Below, piece after piece: positions 35,572 through 46,004 of a stretch of DNA of 64,000 nucleotides; the first letter of the stretch is position 1, and every line of letters starts with the position of its first letter. Source of the stretch: Pseudomonas uvaldensis (GTDB lineage: Bacteria > Pseudomonadota > Gammaproteobacteria > Pseudomonadales > Pseudomonadaceae); NCBI RefSeq assembly GCF_021271205.1, contig NZ_JAIWKS010000002.1, positions 248,001 to 312,000 of the forward strand, given 5' to 3'. The translations under genes were made by a program, and so were the position numbers. The notes below the pieces were generated by a model. It searched no databases. It saw nothing but the letters and a program-made list of their open reading frames with translations, and had not been told where the DNA came from.

Positions 35572-37437
35572 CTACTTCTGCGCCGTCGCCTTATCCCAAC
35601 TCGGAATCTTGAACGCCCAGAACGACCCGCCCTGGGCCACCGGCTTGGTCAATTCGGCCATGTCGCCGCCCCACAGCGGTACGGCGCCGCCATAGCCGAC
35701 GGTGACGCCGATGTACTGTTCGCCGTCCTGCTCCCAGGTGATGGGCGGGGAGACGATGCCGCTGCCGGTCTGGAATTTCCACAGCTCCTGGCCGGTTTTG
35801 GCGTCGAAAGCCTTGAAGAAACCGTCGCCGGTGCCGGTGAACACCAGGTTGCCCTTGGTGGCGAGCACGCCGGCCCACAGCGGCAACGGTTCCTTGTGTT
35901 CCCAGACGACCTTGCCCGTGGTGGGATTCATCGCCCGCAGGCTGCCGACATGATCGTCATACATGCGCTTGATGCGAAACCCCATGCCCAGGTAGGCCGA
36001 GCCCTTTTTGTAGTTCACTTCCTCGGTCCAGTACTCTTCCTTCCACTGGTTACCGGGGACGTAGAACAGCCCCGTGTCCTGGCTGTAGGCCATGGGGTTC
36101 CAGTTCTTGCCGCCGAGAAACGGCGGGGACACTTCCACCGGCTTGCCCTTGGTTTCGCCGGGCAACGGTTTGGCCGGGCGCTGGCCGGGATTTTCCACCG
36201 GGCGGCCGGTTTTGAGGTCGATGTGGCTGGCCCAGGTGATGTTGTCGACGAAAGGAAAGGCGTTCTGCAACTTGCCGTTGTTGCGGTCCACGACATAGAA
36301 GAAGCCGTTGCGGTCGGCATGGGCGGTGGCCTTGATCACCCTGCCATCCTTGTCCTTGTAGTCGAACAGCACCAGCTCGTTGTTGCCGGAAAAATCCCAG
36401 GCATCGTTGGGCGTGTGCTGGTAGAACCATTTCACCTCGCCAGTGCTGGGATCGACACCCACCTGGCCGGAAGTGTAAAGGCTGTCGTAATCGCGGGGAT
36501 TGCCGTCCTTGGCCGTGCGGGCCCAGGTATTCCATGGGCCGGGGTTGCCCGCGCCGACAATGATGGTGTTGGTCTCGGGGTCGAAACTGGCGCTCTGCCA
36601 GGGCGCGCCTCCGCCGTGGCTCCAGGCCTCGACCTTGCCGGTTTCGGTGGTCTTGTCGTCGGGCCAGGAGGGCGCCTTGACGTCGCCGGTCGGGGTGCTG
36701 TCCTTGCCGTTCAGGCGGCCCATGTGGCCTTCGACGAAGGGCCGCATCCAGACCTCTTCACCCGTGTCGGGATCGCGGGCGAACAACTGTCCGACCACGC
36801 CGAACTCATCGCCGGAGCTGCCGTGGATCAGCAGCACCTTGCCGCTGCTCTTGTCCTTGATCAGCACCGGGGCGCCGGTCATGGTGTAGCCGGCGGAGTG
36901 ATCACCGAATTTCTTGTTCCATACCACTTTGCCGGTGTTTTTATCCAGGGCAACCACCCGCGCGTCCAGGGTGCCGAAGTAGATTTTGTCGCCATAGATG
37001 GCCGCGCCGCGATTGACCACGTCACAGCACGGGCGAATGTTGTCGGGCAGCCGGTGGTTGTAAGTCCACAGGCGCTTGCCGGTCCTGGCGTCGAGGGCGA
37101 ACACCCGGGAATACGAGCCGGTGACGTACACCACGCCATCGCTGACGATGGCCTGGGACTCCTGGCCACGCTGCTTTTCGTCGCCGAACGAATAGGACCA
37201 GGCAGGGGTGAGCTTGAAGACGTTCTTGTCGTTGACCTGGGCCAGCGGGCTCCAGCGTTGGGCGTTGGTGCCCATGCCGTATTGCAGCACGTCCTGAGGG
37301 GTCAGGTGGTCGTTGGCGATGTCTTCCCAGCTGACGGCAGCGCTGGCCAGGGAGCTGAACGACAAGCTGCCGGCCAGCAGCAGGGCGGCGCTCAGGGCGC
37401 AGAGGGCGGGTGGGTTTTTTATTGTCATGGTGGGCAT
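35572..37437 (-). CDS. pedE: PQQ-dependent alcohol dehydrogenase, calcium type (PedE/ExaA-like)
   Basis: This 621-residue periplasmic quinoprotein has a signal peptide ending [10 protein letters not shown] and an eight-bladed propeller. It has the vicinal disulfide Cys137-Cys138 in [10 protein letters not shown] and catalytic Asp348 in WDFSGNNE. The residue two after the catalytic aspartate is Ser350. Calcium enzymes have a small residue there, lanthanide enzymes an aspartate, so this is the Ca2+ form. It oxidises ethanol, 2-phenylethanol and similar alcohols or aldehydes and passes electrons to the cytochrome c encoded divergently. The start may be the ATG at 37437 or 37428. The control region holds two 13-bp elements. 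Confidence 0.93.
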   Translation of the reverse strand: MPTMTIKNPPALCALSAALLLAGSLSFSSLASAAVSWEDIANDHLTPQDVLQYGMGTNAQRWSPLAQVNDKNVFKLTPAWSYSFGDEKQRGQESQAIVSDGVVYVTGSYSRVFALDARTGKRLWTYNHRLPDNIRPCCDVVNRGAAIYGDKIYFGTLDARVVALDKNTGKVVWNKKFGDHSAGYTMTGAPVLIKDKSSGKVLLIHGSSGDEFGVVGQLFARDPDTGEEVWMRPFVEGHMGRLNGKDSTPTGDVKAPSWPDDKTTETGKVEAWSHGGGAPWQSASFDPETNTIIVGAGNPGPWNTWARTAKDGNPRDYDSLYTSGQVGVDPSTGEVKWFYQHTPNDAWDFSGNNELVLFDYKDKDGRVIKATAHADRNGFFYVVDRNNGKLQNAFPFVDNITWASHIDLKTGRPVENPGQRPAKPLPGETKGKPVEVSPPFLGGKNWNPMAYSQDTGLFYVPGNQWKEEYWTEEVNYKKGSAYLGMGFRIKRMYDDHVGSLRAMNPTTGKVVWEHKEPLPLWAGVLATKGNLVFTGTGDGFFKAFDAKTGQELWKFQTGSGIVSPPITWEQDGEQYIGVTVGYGGAVPLWGGDMAELTKPVAQGGSFWAFKIPSWDKATAQK

Positions 37438-37564
37438 TCCCAGTGAGGTTTTGGCCTGACTAGGTTGGGTCGCGCCGGGGCCTGGCCGATACGGAAAAAA
37501 TCCCGCCCTTGCCGGGAAGTCTTCCCGAACCGCCTGTCTTTGCGACCTGCGTCGGAGGGCTTGC

Positions 37565-37578
37565 TACCAAGGAACTAG
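37565..37578. promoter_or_regulatory. Recurring element TACCAAGGAACTAG between pedE and pedF
   Basis: The 14-mer is identical to the one before pedH at 40767-40780. It lies in the divergent pedE/pedF promoter region, 128 bp from pedE and 103 bp from pedF. Confidence 0.6.
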
Positions 37579-37586
37579 GACCCGCG

Positions 37587-37603
37587 CACCAAAGCAGCAT
37601 TCG
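37587..37603. promoter_or_regulatory. Second 13-bp element (CACCAAAGCAGCA) between pedE and pedF
   Basis: It starts 22 bp from the start of the first element, which puts the two on the same helix face. AAAGCAGCATTCG differs by one base from the nosP and pqqA sequences AAGTAGCATTCG over the shared 12-mer. Confidence 0.5.
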
Positions 37604-37680
37604 GCTGGCGCGACACGGTTCCTAAGATGACGGCACGGCCTCTGCGAAGAGGTCTTGCGTGTAATCCAGAGGGCATAACA

Positions 37681-38142
37681 ATGACAACAAAACGCAACGC
37701 CATCATCGCTACCGCATTGCTGATGGGGCTGATCGGCGCAGGCTCCGCATGGGCCCATGGCAACGTAGTGCCCCAGGCAGTGGAAACCAAGGGCTTGACC
37801 CCCATCAAGGACACCAACCTGCCATTGGACGCCGACGGTTGGGCTTCCCAGAACCCCTATCGCAATTCTCCCGAACGGGACCGGGCCGTGGAGATCGGCG
37901 CCTCGGCGTATAACCAGAACTGTGCGGCGTGCCATGGCCTGGAAGCCAAATCCGGCGGGATTGCCCCCGACCTGCGCATGCTCGATGCCGCCGAGGCCGG
38001 CGACGAATGGTTCGTCGAACGCGTGCGTCACGGCGCCGTACGCGACGGTCGGGTCTACATGCCGAAAATGGCCGATTACCTGAGCCAGGAAGCCTTGTGG
38101 GCCGTGCGCACTTATCTCGACAGCGTGCACGTCGAGGAGTGA
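37681..38142 (+). CDS. pedF: Periplasmic cytochrome c (PedF, cytochrome c550-like)
   Basis: This 153-residue protein starts MTTKRNAIIATALLMG at 37681; the signal peptide ends near GSAWA-HGN. One haem site CAACH (NQNCAACHGLEAKSGG) and a distal Met in VYMPKMADY are visible. In pseudomonads it is the electron acceptor of PedE and PedH and hands electrons to the respiratory chain. It is divergent from pedE and followed by pedG with a 5-bp gap. An upstream in-frame start at 37627 reads promoter sequence and was rejected. Confidence 0.92.
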   Translation: MTTKRNAIIATALLMGLIGAGSAWAHGNVVPQAVETKGLTPIKDTNLPLDADGWASQNPYRNSPERDRAVEIGASAYNQNCAACHGLEAKSGGIAPDLRMLDAAEAGDEWFVERVRHGAVRDGRVYMPKMADYLSQEALWAVRTYLDSVHVEE

Positions 38143-38147
38143 TCGCC

Positions 38148-39023
38148 ATGCGCCTGTTCGCGTGGGTGATTTGCAGCCTGCTGCTGTGCGGCCAGACGGT
38201 GCAGGCGCAGGTGCGCAGCTACGATCAGATGATCGCGGCCGGTGAGTTGAAAGTGGCGGTCTACAAGGACTTCGCGCCCTACAGCTTCGAAGAAAACGGC
38301 CAGCCCAGGGGCGTCGATGTGGAACTGGCCCAAGCCTTGGCCAAGGCAATGGGCGTACGCCTGAAACTGATCTGGGCGCCTCCCGGCGAGAAGCTCGATG
38401 ACGACCTGCGCGATTACATATGGCGCAGCAGCCCGCTGCACGACCGACAATTGGCCGACTTGATGATGCGCGTGCCTTACGATCACGATTACGTGCAAAG
38501 GCGTAACGATGTCGGCGAGTTGGAAAATGCCCAGGTGGTGATGTTCGGACCCTATCAGCAGGAGCGCTGGCAGGTGGCGTATGACCGTCGGCGGCTGGAT
38601 TCGGTGGGCAGCGTCGCAGTGTTCCAGCAGCACCCCATCGGCGTCGAAGTCGACAGCGTGCCGTCGTTCTACCTGACGTCGGTGTTCAACGGCATGCTCA
38701 GCGCCAGGACTCACCATTACCCCAGTGTCAGCCAGGCGTTCAAGGCGATGCAGGCCGGGAACGTCGACGCGGTCATGGCCATGCGCGGGGAGGTCGACTG
38801 GCAGGTGCACGAAGCAGGCGACCCGCAACTGGCCCTGGCGGAAAACGCCTACCCGAACATGGGCAAGCAACGCTGGGAAATCGGCATGGCGGTGCATGAG
38901 AGCAACCGGCAACTGGCCTATGCGGTGGAGGAGGCGCTGGAAGGCTTGATCCGCGACGGCAGCGTCAAGAACCTCTACGCTCATTACGGCCTGCGCTACG
39001 AAGTGCCCGAGATGTATCAATAG
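38148..39023 (+). CDS. pedG: Quinoprotein-associated periplasmic binding protein (PedG-like)
   Basis: This 291-residue exported protein starts MRLFAWVICSLLLCGQTVQA at 38148. It has an SBP family 3 fold (LKVAVYKDFAPYSFEENGQPRG is its opening strand region; GNVDAVMAMRGEVDW later). Related proteins (MxaJ/XoxJ) assist maturation or activation of methanol dehydrogenases, so a chaperone-like or periplasmic cofactor role is more likely than nutrient uptake. No ABC partner is near. It is third in a run cytochrome - PedG - SoxYZ-like - metallohydrolase, all closely packed. Confidence 0.87.
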   Translation: MRLFAWVICSLLLCGQTVQAQVRSYDQMIAAGELKVAVYKDFAPYSFEENGQPRGVDVELAQALAKAMGVRLKLIWAPPGEKLDDDLRDYIWRSSPLHDRQLADLMMRVPYDHDYVQRRNDVGELENAQVVMFGPYQQERWQVAYDRRRLDSVGSVAVFQQHPIGVEVDSVPSFYLTSVFNGMLSARTHHYPSVSQAFKAMQAGNVDAVMAMRGEVDWQVHEAGDPQLALAENAYPNMGKQRWEIGMAVHESNRQLAYAVEEALEGLIRDGSVKNLYAHYGLRYEVPEMYQ

Positions 39024-39033
39024 GAGCGCAGGG

Positions 39034-39792
39034 ATGAAAGGGCTCGCGTGTTGGCTGCTGGCGTGCGGCTTATCGACGATGGCGACGGCTGCGGTGGAGC
39101 CGGGAACGGACCCGGTGCCTTCGGTGATGTGGGCGTTCTATCACAAGCAACTGCTGGCTGACGCACCGTTCGTGTTCGATGACCGGGTCCGAGTGGTGGC
39201 GCCGCCCTTCGCCGAAGATGCGCGCCAGGTGCCGTTGGAAATCGATGCCCGTGCCTTCGCCGGTGATGTGGTGCGGGTACTGGCCTGGGCCGAGTTGAAC
39301 CCCTTGCCGAAAATCGTCGATTTTCAACCGGGGGATCGTGTACTGCCCTGGCTGTCGATCCGCATCCGCATCGAACAGGCCACCCCGTTGCGTGCCGCCG
39401 TACAAACCCGCGACGGGCTTTGGCATGTCGGTTCGACTGTGATCGACGCGGCCGGAGGTGGTTGTACCGCGCCCAGTGTGGTGCGCACCCAGCCGGGCTG
39501 GGAGGAGCATCTGGGCGAAGTGCTCGGTGCGCGCTATCCCCGGGGCGACACCAGTCGACTGCGGCTGCAGGTAGCCCATCCAATGGACAACGGCCTGGTG
39601 AGCGGCATCCCGGAGTTTTTCCTCAACGAGGCCCGGCTGTTGGACGCCGACGGCGGGGTGTTGGCGCGGCTGGAGCTATTTCCGGCGGTCAGCGAAAACC
39701 CCAACCTGGGCTTTGACATCCAGGGCCCCGGCCAAACTCGCCTGTTGCTGCGCGATAACAGTGGCAACGCGTTCGAGGCGGCCATTCCCTGA
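39034..39792 (+). CDS. Quinoprotein dehydrogenase-associated SoxYZ-like carrier protein
   Basis: This 252-residue exported protein has a signal peptide ending TMATA-AVE. Its N-terminal half resembles SoxY (ARAFAGDVVRVLAWAELNPLPKI) with a cysteine in the swinging-arm-like segment AAGGGCTAPS, and its C-terminal half resembles SoxZ (VAHPMDNGLVSGIPEFFLNEAR). In sulfur oxidation such a cysteine carries thio-intermediates. Here the family is known only as a partner of quinoproteins and a relay role is inferred. It starts 10 bp after pedG and is followed 16 bp later by the metallohydrolase. Confidence 0.86.
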   Translation: MKGLACWLLACGLSTMATAAVEPGTDPVPSVMWAFYHKQLLADAPFVFDDRVRVVAPPFAEDARQVPLEIDARAFAGDVVRVLAWAELNPLPKIVDFQPGDRVLPWLSIRIRIEQATPLRAAVQTRDGLWHVGSTVIDAAGGGCTAPSVVRTQPGWEEHLGEVLGARYPRGDTSRLRLQVAHPMDNGLVSGIPEFFLNEARLLDADGGVLARLELFPAVSENPNLGFDIQGPGQTRLLLRDNSGNAFEAAIP

Positions 39793-39808
39793 CCATAAGG
39801 AGCGTCCC

Positions 39809-40738
39809 ATGCGCTGGTTGCTGCTGATCTTCATTAGCCTGAATGGGGCGGCCTGGGCCGGGACAGACTATGCCCTCAAGCCCCGGCAGATCGCCGAGGG
39901 TACCTGGCTGCTGGAGGGCAGCACCGAGAACTTCGCCAAGGCCAACGGCGGTAATATCGTCAACACCGGCTTCATCGTCACCGAGGCTGGCGTCGTGGTG
40001 ATCGATACCGGACCCTCGAAACGCTATGGCGAGGCTTTTCGCCAAGCCATCGCGGCGACCACGGACAAACCGGTGATTCGCGTCCTGCTGACGCATCATC
40101 ACCCCGACCATGTCCTGGGTAACCAGGCATTCAACGATGTGCCCATCGGTGCCTTGGCGGACACCACGGACCTGCTGAAACAGCAAGGCGAGGCCATGGC
40201 CGAGAACATGTACCGACTGGTCGGCGACTGGATGCGCGGTACCGAGGTGGTGTTGCCCACCCAGGTGGTGGAGCCTGGCACGTTGACGGTGGGCAATCAT
40301 TCGCTGCGCCTGCTGCAACTGGCCGGGCACACCGGCGCCGACCTGGCGGTCCTGGACGAAACCACCGGCGTGCTGTTCGCTGGCGACCTGGTGTTCTACG
40401 AGCGGGCCCTGACCACCCCCAACAGTCCGGGACTCGATGTTTGGCTCCGGGATCTGGACTCCTTGCAAGCCTTGCCCTGGAAACTCATCGTGCCCGGCCA
40501 TGGCCCGTTGGCGAGCGATACCTCGCCCTTCGTGCAAATGCGCGATTATCTGGGCTGGCTCGATCAACTGATGCGCGACGGCGCGGCCCGTGGCGACGAC
40601 ATGGCCGAGATGATTCGCAGCCCCATCCCCGAGCGATTTGCCGGGATCAGCCTGAGTCGTTATGAGCTGATTCGCAGTGTCAGTCATCTTTATCCGCGCT
40701 ATGAGCGGGCGGGGATGAAGCGGGTGGATGCCCAGTAG
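39809..40738 (+). CDS. Quinoprotein relay-system metallo-beta-lactamase-fold hydrolase
   Basis: This 309-residue exported protein starts MRWLLLIFISLNGAAWA at 39809, with AAGGAG before it. It carries the zinc motif THHHPDHVLG, then LAGHTGADL, FAGDLVF and VPGHG, all the metal ligands of the MBL fold. With the SoxYZ-like protein it resembles the SoxYZ/SoxH pairing. It may release a product from the carrier cysteine. The true substrate is unknown. It is the last gene of the pedF unit; pedH follows after 148 bp with its own promoter element. Confidence 0.88.
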   Translation: MRWLLLIFISLNGAAWAGTDYALKPRQIAEGTWLLEGSTENFAKANGGNIVNTGFIVTEAGVVVIDTGPSKRYGEAFRQAIAATTDKPVIRVLLTHHHPDHVLGNQAFNDVPIGALADTTDLLKQQGEAMAENMYRLVGDWMRGTEVVLPTQVVEPGTLTVGNHSLRLLQLAGHTGADLAVLDETTGVLFAGDLVFYERALTTPNSPGLDVWLRDLDSLQALPWKLIVPGHGPLASDTSPFVQMRDYLGWLDQLMRDGAARGDDMAEMIRSPIPERFAGISLSRYELIRSVSHLYPRYERAGMKRVDAQ

Positions 40739-40766
40739 CCACAGGTCTTGCGGCGACCCTCACCTG

Positions 40767-40780
40767 TACCAAGGAACTAG
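40767..40780. promoter_or_regulatory. Recurring element TACCAAGGAACTAG upstream of pedH
   Basis: Exact copy of the 14-mer at 37565-37578, placed 107 bp before the pedH start. Both dehydrogenases may thus answer to one regulator. Confidence 0.6.
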
Positions 40781-40886
40781 AAAACTCAATACAGCGGGCA
40801 ATTGTTGGTAGCGGCCCTGCGTTCAAGAATCTGCGGCAGACCGGGAAAATTTCCCGGGTATAACAATAATTGCAGAGGTAGCCGTC

Positions 40887-42662
40887 ATGACTCATCCCGC
40901 ACGTCGCCAACCCTTCGCCGTGAGCCTGCTGCTCAGTGCCATGCTGCTGTCCGGTTCGGCGCTTGCCGCCGTGACCGATCAGGAAATTCTCCAGGACCCG
41001 AAGAACCCGCAGCAGGTCGTGACCAACGGCCTGGGCGTCCAGGGGCAGCGCTACAGCCCGCTCGATACACTTAACGTCAATAACGTCAAGGACCTGCGTC
41101 CGGTCTGGGCGTTTTCCTTCGGCGGCGAGAAGCAGCGCGGCCAGCAAGCACAGCCGATGATCAAGGACGGGGTGATGTACCTGACCGGGTCCTATTCGCG
41201 GGTGTTCGCGGTGGATGCGCGCACCGGCAAGAAACTCTGGCAGTACGATGCGCGCCTGCCCGATGACATCCGTCCTTGCTGCGACGTGATCAACCGTGGC
41301 GTGGCACTGTATGGCGACCTGGTGTACTTCGGCACCCTCGACGCCAAGCTGGTGGCTTTGAACAAAGACACCGGCAAGGTGGTGTGGAGCAAGAAAGTGG
41401 CCGACCACAAGGAAGGCTATTCCATCAGTGCCGCCCCCATCGTCGTTAACGGCAAACTGATCACCGGTGTGGCCGGTGGCGAGTTCGGCGTGGTGGGCCA
41501 GATCAGCGCCTTCGACCCGAAGAACGGCGAACTGCTGTGGACCCGTCCGACCGTGGAAGGCCACATGGGCTACGTCTACAAGAACGGCAAGGCCGTCGAG
41601 AACGGCATCTCCGGTGGTGAGGCCGGCAAGACCTGGCCGGGCGACCTCTGGAAAACCGGCGGCGCTGCGCCCTGGTTGGGCGGCTACTATGATCCGGAAA
41701 CCAACCTGCTGCTGTTCGGCACCGGCAACCCGGCTCCGTGGAACTCCCACCTGCGCCCTGGCGACAACCTCTATTCCTCGTCGCGCCTGGCCCTGAACCC
41801 GGACGATGGCAGCATTAAATGGCACTTCCAGAGCACGCCTCACGACGGCTGGGACTATGACGGTGTCAACGAGCTGATCTCGTTTAACTACAAGGACGGC
41901 GGCAAGGACATCAAGGCCGCGGCAACCGCTGACCGCAACGGTTTCTTCTACGTGCTCGATCGCACCAACGGCAAGTTCATCCGTGGCTTCCCGTTTGTGG
42001 ACAAGATCACCTGGGCCAGCGGCCTGGACAAGGACGGGCGGCCGATCTACAACGAAGCCAGCCGTCCGGGCGCGCCGGGCAGCGAAGCGAAGGGCAGCTC
42101 GGTGTTCGTGGCGCCGGCCTTCCTGGGCGCGAAGAACTGGATGCCCATGGCCTACAACCAGGACACCGGGTTGTTCTACGTACCGTCCAACGAATGGGGC
42201 ATGGATATCTGGAACGAGGGCATCGCCTACAAGAAAGGCGCGGCGTTCCTCGGTGCCGGGTTCACCATCAAGCCGCTGAACGAAGATTACATCGGCGTGC
42301 TGCGGGCCATCGATCCCAAGACTGGCAAGGAAGTGTGGCGTCACAAGAACTTCGCGCCGCTGTGGGGTGGGGTGCTGACCACCAAGGGCAACCTGGTGTT
42401 CACCGGTACGCCTGAGGGCTTCCTGCAGGCCTTCAACGCCAAGACCGGGGAAAAGGTCTGGGAGTTCCAGACCGGCTCCGGCGTGCTCGGTTCGCCCGTC
42501 ACCTGGGAAATGGACGGCGAGCAGTATGTCTCCGTGGTGTCCGGTTGGGGCGGCGCGGTGCCGCTGTGGGGCGGCGAAGTGGCCAAGCGTGTGAAGGATT
42601 TCAACCAGGGCGGGATGCTCTGGACGTTCAAGTTGCCGAAGGACCTGGTCGCCAAGCGCTGA
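40887..42662 (+). CDS. pedH: PQQ-dependent alcohol dehydrogenase, lanthanide type (PedH)
   Basis: This 591-residue periplasmic quinoprotein has a signal peptide ending SALA-AVTD, the vicinal disulfide Cys131-Cys132 in [10 protein letters not shown], and catalytic Asp323 in GWDYDGVNE. Asp325, two residues on, is the extra lanthanide ligand, at the same numbering as in P. putida PedH. The enzyme should need a light lanthanide for activity. It oxidises primary alcohols and aldehydes and passes electrons to PedF. Tryptophan-docking motifs repeat through the blades (e.g. KVVWSKK, ELLWTRP, EVWRHKN). The upstream 148 bp contain one regulatory element. Confidence 0.93.
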   Translation: MTHPARRQPFAVSLLLSAMLLSGSALAAVTDQEILQDPKNPQQVVTNGLGVQGQRYSPLDTLNVNNVKDLRPVWAFSFGGEKQRGQQAQPMIKDGVMYLTGSYSRVFAVDARTGKKLWQYDARLPDDIRPCCDVINRGVALYGDLVYFGTLDAKLVALNKDTGKVVWSKKVADHKEGYSISAAPIVVNGKLITGVAGGEFGVVGQISAFDPKNGELLWTRPTVEGHMGYVYKNGKAVENGISGGEAGKTWPGDLWKTGGAAPWLGGYYDPETNLLLFGTGNPAPWNSHLRPGDNLYSSSRLALNPDDGSIKWHFQSTPHDGWDYDGVNELISFNYKDGGKDIKAAATADRNGFFYVLDRTNGKFIRGFPFVDKITWASGLDKDGRPIYNEASRPGAPGSEAKGSSVFVAPAFLGAKNWMPMAYNQDTGLFYVPSNEWGMDIWNEGIAYKKGAAFLGAGFTIKPLNEDYIGVLRAIDPKTGKEVWRHKNFAPLWGGVLTTKGNLVFTGTPEGFLQAFNAKTGEKVWEFQTGSGVLGSPVTWEMDGEQYVSVVSGWGGAVPLWGGEVAKRVKDFNQGGMLWTFKLPKDLVAKR

Positions 42663-42881
42663 GTTGAAGCAGAGCAGGGCGCTGTCTCTGTGGTGAGGCG
42701 GCAAGCCTTGCTCCCACAAAACAACAGCACCAGCACCAGCTTTCAGCATTCCCACCCAAAAACCTACGACCAAATAACGAGAGCCCCACTGCCAACGACG
42801 CATTCGTCCGCCGCCTGGGGCTCTCTACCATCGGCCTATCGCCTGTCCCGTGACAGGCATCGACCAGGCAGAGGCCCAATC

Positions 42882-44402
<1,521 letters not shown>

Positions 44403-44423
44403 ACTGAAGCCACCCCAGACTCT

Positions 44424-44512
44424 TGTGGGAGCGGGCTTGCTCGCGAAGGCGGCAGTGCATCCACTCATTCAGTGACTGACCGACCGCTTTCGCGAGCAAG
44501 CCCGCTCCCACA
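44424..44512. repeat. REPIN
   Basis: TGTGGGAGCGGGCTTGCTCG and the inverted arm ending GCCCGCTCCCACA lie between the aldehyde dehydrogenase stop and the pqqA promoter. Confidence 0.87.
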
Positions 44513-44562
44513 TAGGGTTTGGGTAACACCTGAAATCACTACCAACGCACCCCACCCACCGC

Positions 44563-44581
44563 TTCGAAAGTAGCATTCGAA
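44563..44581. promoter_or_regulatory. Recurring 13-bp element (TTCGAAAGTAGCA) upstream of pqqA
   Basis: It lies 65-83 bp before pqqA. The 12-mer AAGTAGCATTCG is identical to the nosP copy, and TTCGAA flanks it on both sides. Confidence 0.5.
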
Positions 44582-44645
44582 CCCGGTGCTCCCCATGCAT
44601 TAATGACCTTGCCGGAATGGCCCGGCACAAGAAGAGGAAAGACCC

Positions 44646-44717
44646 ATGTGGACTAAACCTGCCTACACCGACCTGCGTATCGGCTTCGAAGTGACCATGT
44701 ACTTCGCCAACCGGTGA
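44646..44717 (+). CDS. pqqA: PqqA precursor peptide of pyrroloquinoline quinone
   Basis: This 23-codon gene begins ATG at 44646 after AGAGGAAAG. The peptide opens [13 protein letters not shown] and ends FANR. Glu15 and Tyr19 (EVTMY) are exactly spaced to be cross-linked by PqqE into PQQ. It matches the usual PqqA length of 22-24 residues. No pqqB-E genes lie in this window, so this copy either supplements a main pqq operon elsewhere or is the cluster's own supply for two PQQ enzymes. It is 108 bp before ercA. Confidence 0.93.
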
Positions 44718-44825
44718 GTACCGGCCCGGCCTGACCCTCTCAGGCCGGGCTACCCATTGGTCTGATTGCAATCACGGTGGGATGCTTTAGGCTCAGGGTA
44801 CCCCACAATAAGAACAGGCTTACCC

Positions 44826-46004
44826 ATGAGCCATGCATCGGAAAAGATGAGCCTCAGTCCACTGCGCAAGTTCGTATCTCCTGAAATCATGTTCGGCGCC
44901 GGTTGCCGGCACAATGTCGGCAATTACGCCAAGACGTTCGGTGCACGCAAGGTGCTGATCGTCACCGATCCCGGGGTTATCGCCGCCGGTTGGGTGGGCG
45001 ATGTCGAAGCCAGTCTCCAGGCCCTTGGGATCGATTACTGTATCTACAGCGCCGTCTCGCCCAATCCCCGGGTCGAGGAAGTGATGCTCGGTGCCGAGCT
45101 GTACCGGGAAAACCACTGCGATGTCATCGTCGCGGTCGGTGGCGGCAGCCCCATGGATTGCGGCAAGGGCATCGGCATCGTCGTCGCCCACGGTCGCAAC
45201 ATCCTTGAATTCGAAGGCGTCGACACCCTGCACATCCCCAGTCCACCGCTGATCCTGATCCCCACCACGGCCGGCACCTCCGCCGATGTGTCGCAGTTCG
45301 TGATCATTTCCAACCAGCAGGAGCGCATGAAGTTCTCCATCGTCAGCAAGGCGGCCGTGCCGGATGTGTCGCTGATCGACCCTGAAACCACCCTGAGCAT
45401 GGACCCGTTTCTGTCGGCCTGTACCGGCATCGACGCGCTGGTGCACGCCATCGAGGCATTCGTATCCACCGGGCACGGGCCGCTGACCGATCCCCATGCG
45501 CTGGAGGCGATGCGCCTGATCAACAACAACCTGGTACAGATGATCGCCAATCCGGCGGATGTCGCGTTGCGGGAAAAGATCATGCTCGGCAGCATGCAGG
45601 CCGGCCTCGCATTCTCCAACGCTATCCTCGGCGCGGTACATGCCATGTCCCACAGCCTGGGTGGTTTCCTGGACCTGCCCCACGGCCTGTGCAACGCCGT
45701 GCTGGTGGAGCACGTGGTGGCGTTCAACTACAGCTCGGCGCCGGAGCGCTTCAAGGTGATTGCCGAGACGCTGGGCATCGACTGCCGCGGGCTCAACCAC
45801 CGGCAGATCCGCACGCGGCTGGTGGAGCACCTGATCGCGCTCAAGCACACCATAGGCTTCCATGAGACCCTGGGACTGCATGGGGTGAGCACCTCGGACA
45901 TTCCGTTCCTGTCCCAACACGCAATGGATGACCCGTGCATCCTCACCAATCCTCGGGAGTCGAGCCAGCGGGATGTCGAGGTCGTCTATGGCGAAGCCCT
46001 CTGA
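44826..46004 (+). CDS. ercA: Iron-containing alcohol dehydrogenase ErcA
   Basis: This 392-residue group III alcohol dehydrogenase starts MSHASEKMSLSPLRK at 44826. It has the NAD motif VGGGSPMDCGKG, the metal site Asp/His in CTGIDALVHAIEAF, and two further histidines in GAVHAMSHSLGGFLDLPHG. In P. aeruginosa ErcA sits next to the kinase ErcS and acts in signal generation for ethanol oxidation rather than bulk catabolism. The same gene order is present here, with a 17-bp overlap into ercS. A start at 44766 was judged too long. Confidence 0.9.
   Translation: MSHASEKMSLSPLRKFVSPEIMFGAGCRHNVGNYAKTFGARKVLIVTDPGVIAAGWVGDVEASLQALGIDYCIYSAVSPNPRVEEVMLGAELYRENHCDVIVAVGGGSPMDCGKGIGIVVAHGRNILEFEGVDTLHIPSPPLILIPTTAGTSADVSQFVIISNQQERMKFSIVSKAAVPDVSLIDPETTLSMDPFLSACTGIDALVHAIEAFVSTGHGPLTDPHALEAMRLINNNLVQMIANPADVALREKIMLGSMQAGLAFSNAILGAVHAMSHSLGGFLDLPHGLCNAVLVEHVVAFNYSSAPERFKVIAETLGIDCRGLNHRQIRTRLVEHLIALKHTIGFHETLGLHGVSTSDIPFLSQHAMDDPCILTNPRESSQRDVEVVYGEAL

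Noticed and set aside
42675-42720. Degenerate REP-like sequence after pedH
   Set aside because: CTGTGGTGAGGCGGCAAGCC and TTGCTCCCACA resemble REP arms but are too diverged and unpaired to annotate.
40680-42803. 707-codon minus-strand frame
   Set aside because: It mirrors pedH in the opposite strand; the same happens opposite pedE at 35569-37446. Both are shadows of quinoprotein genes.
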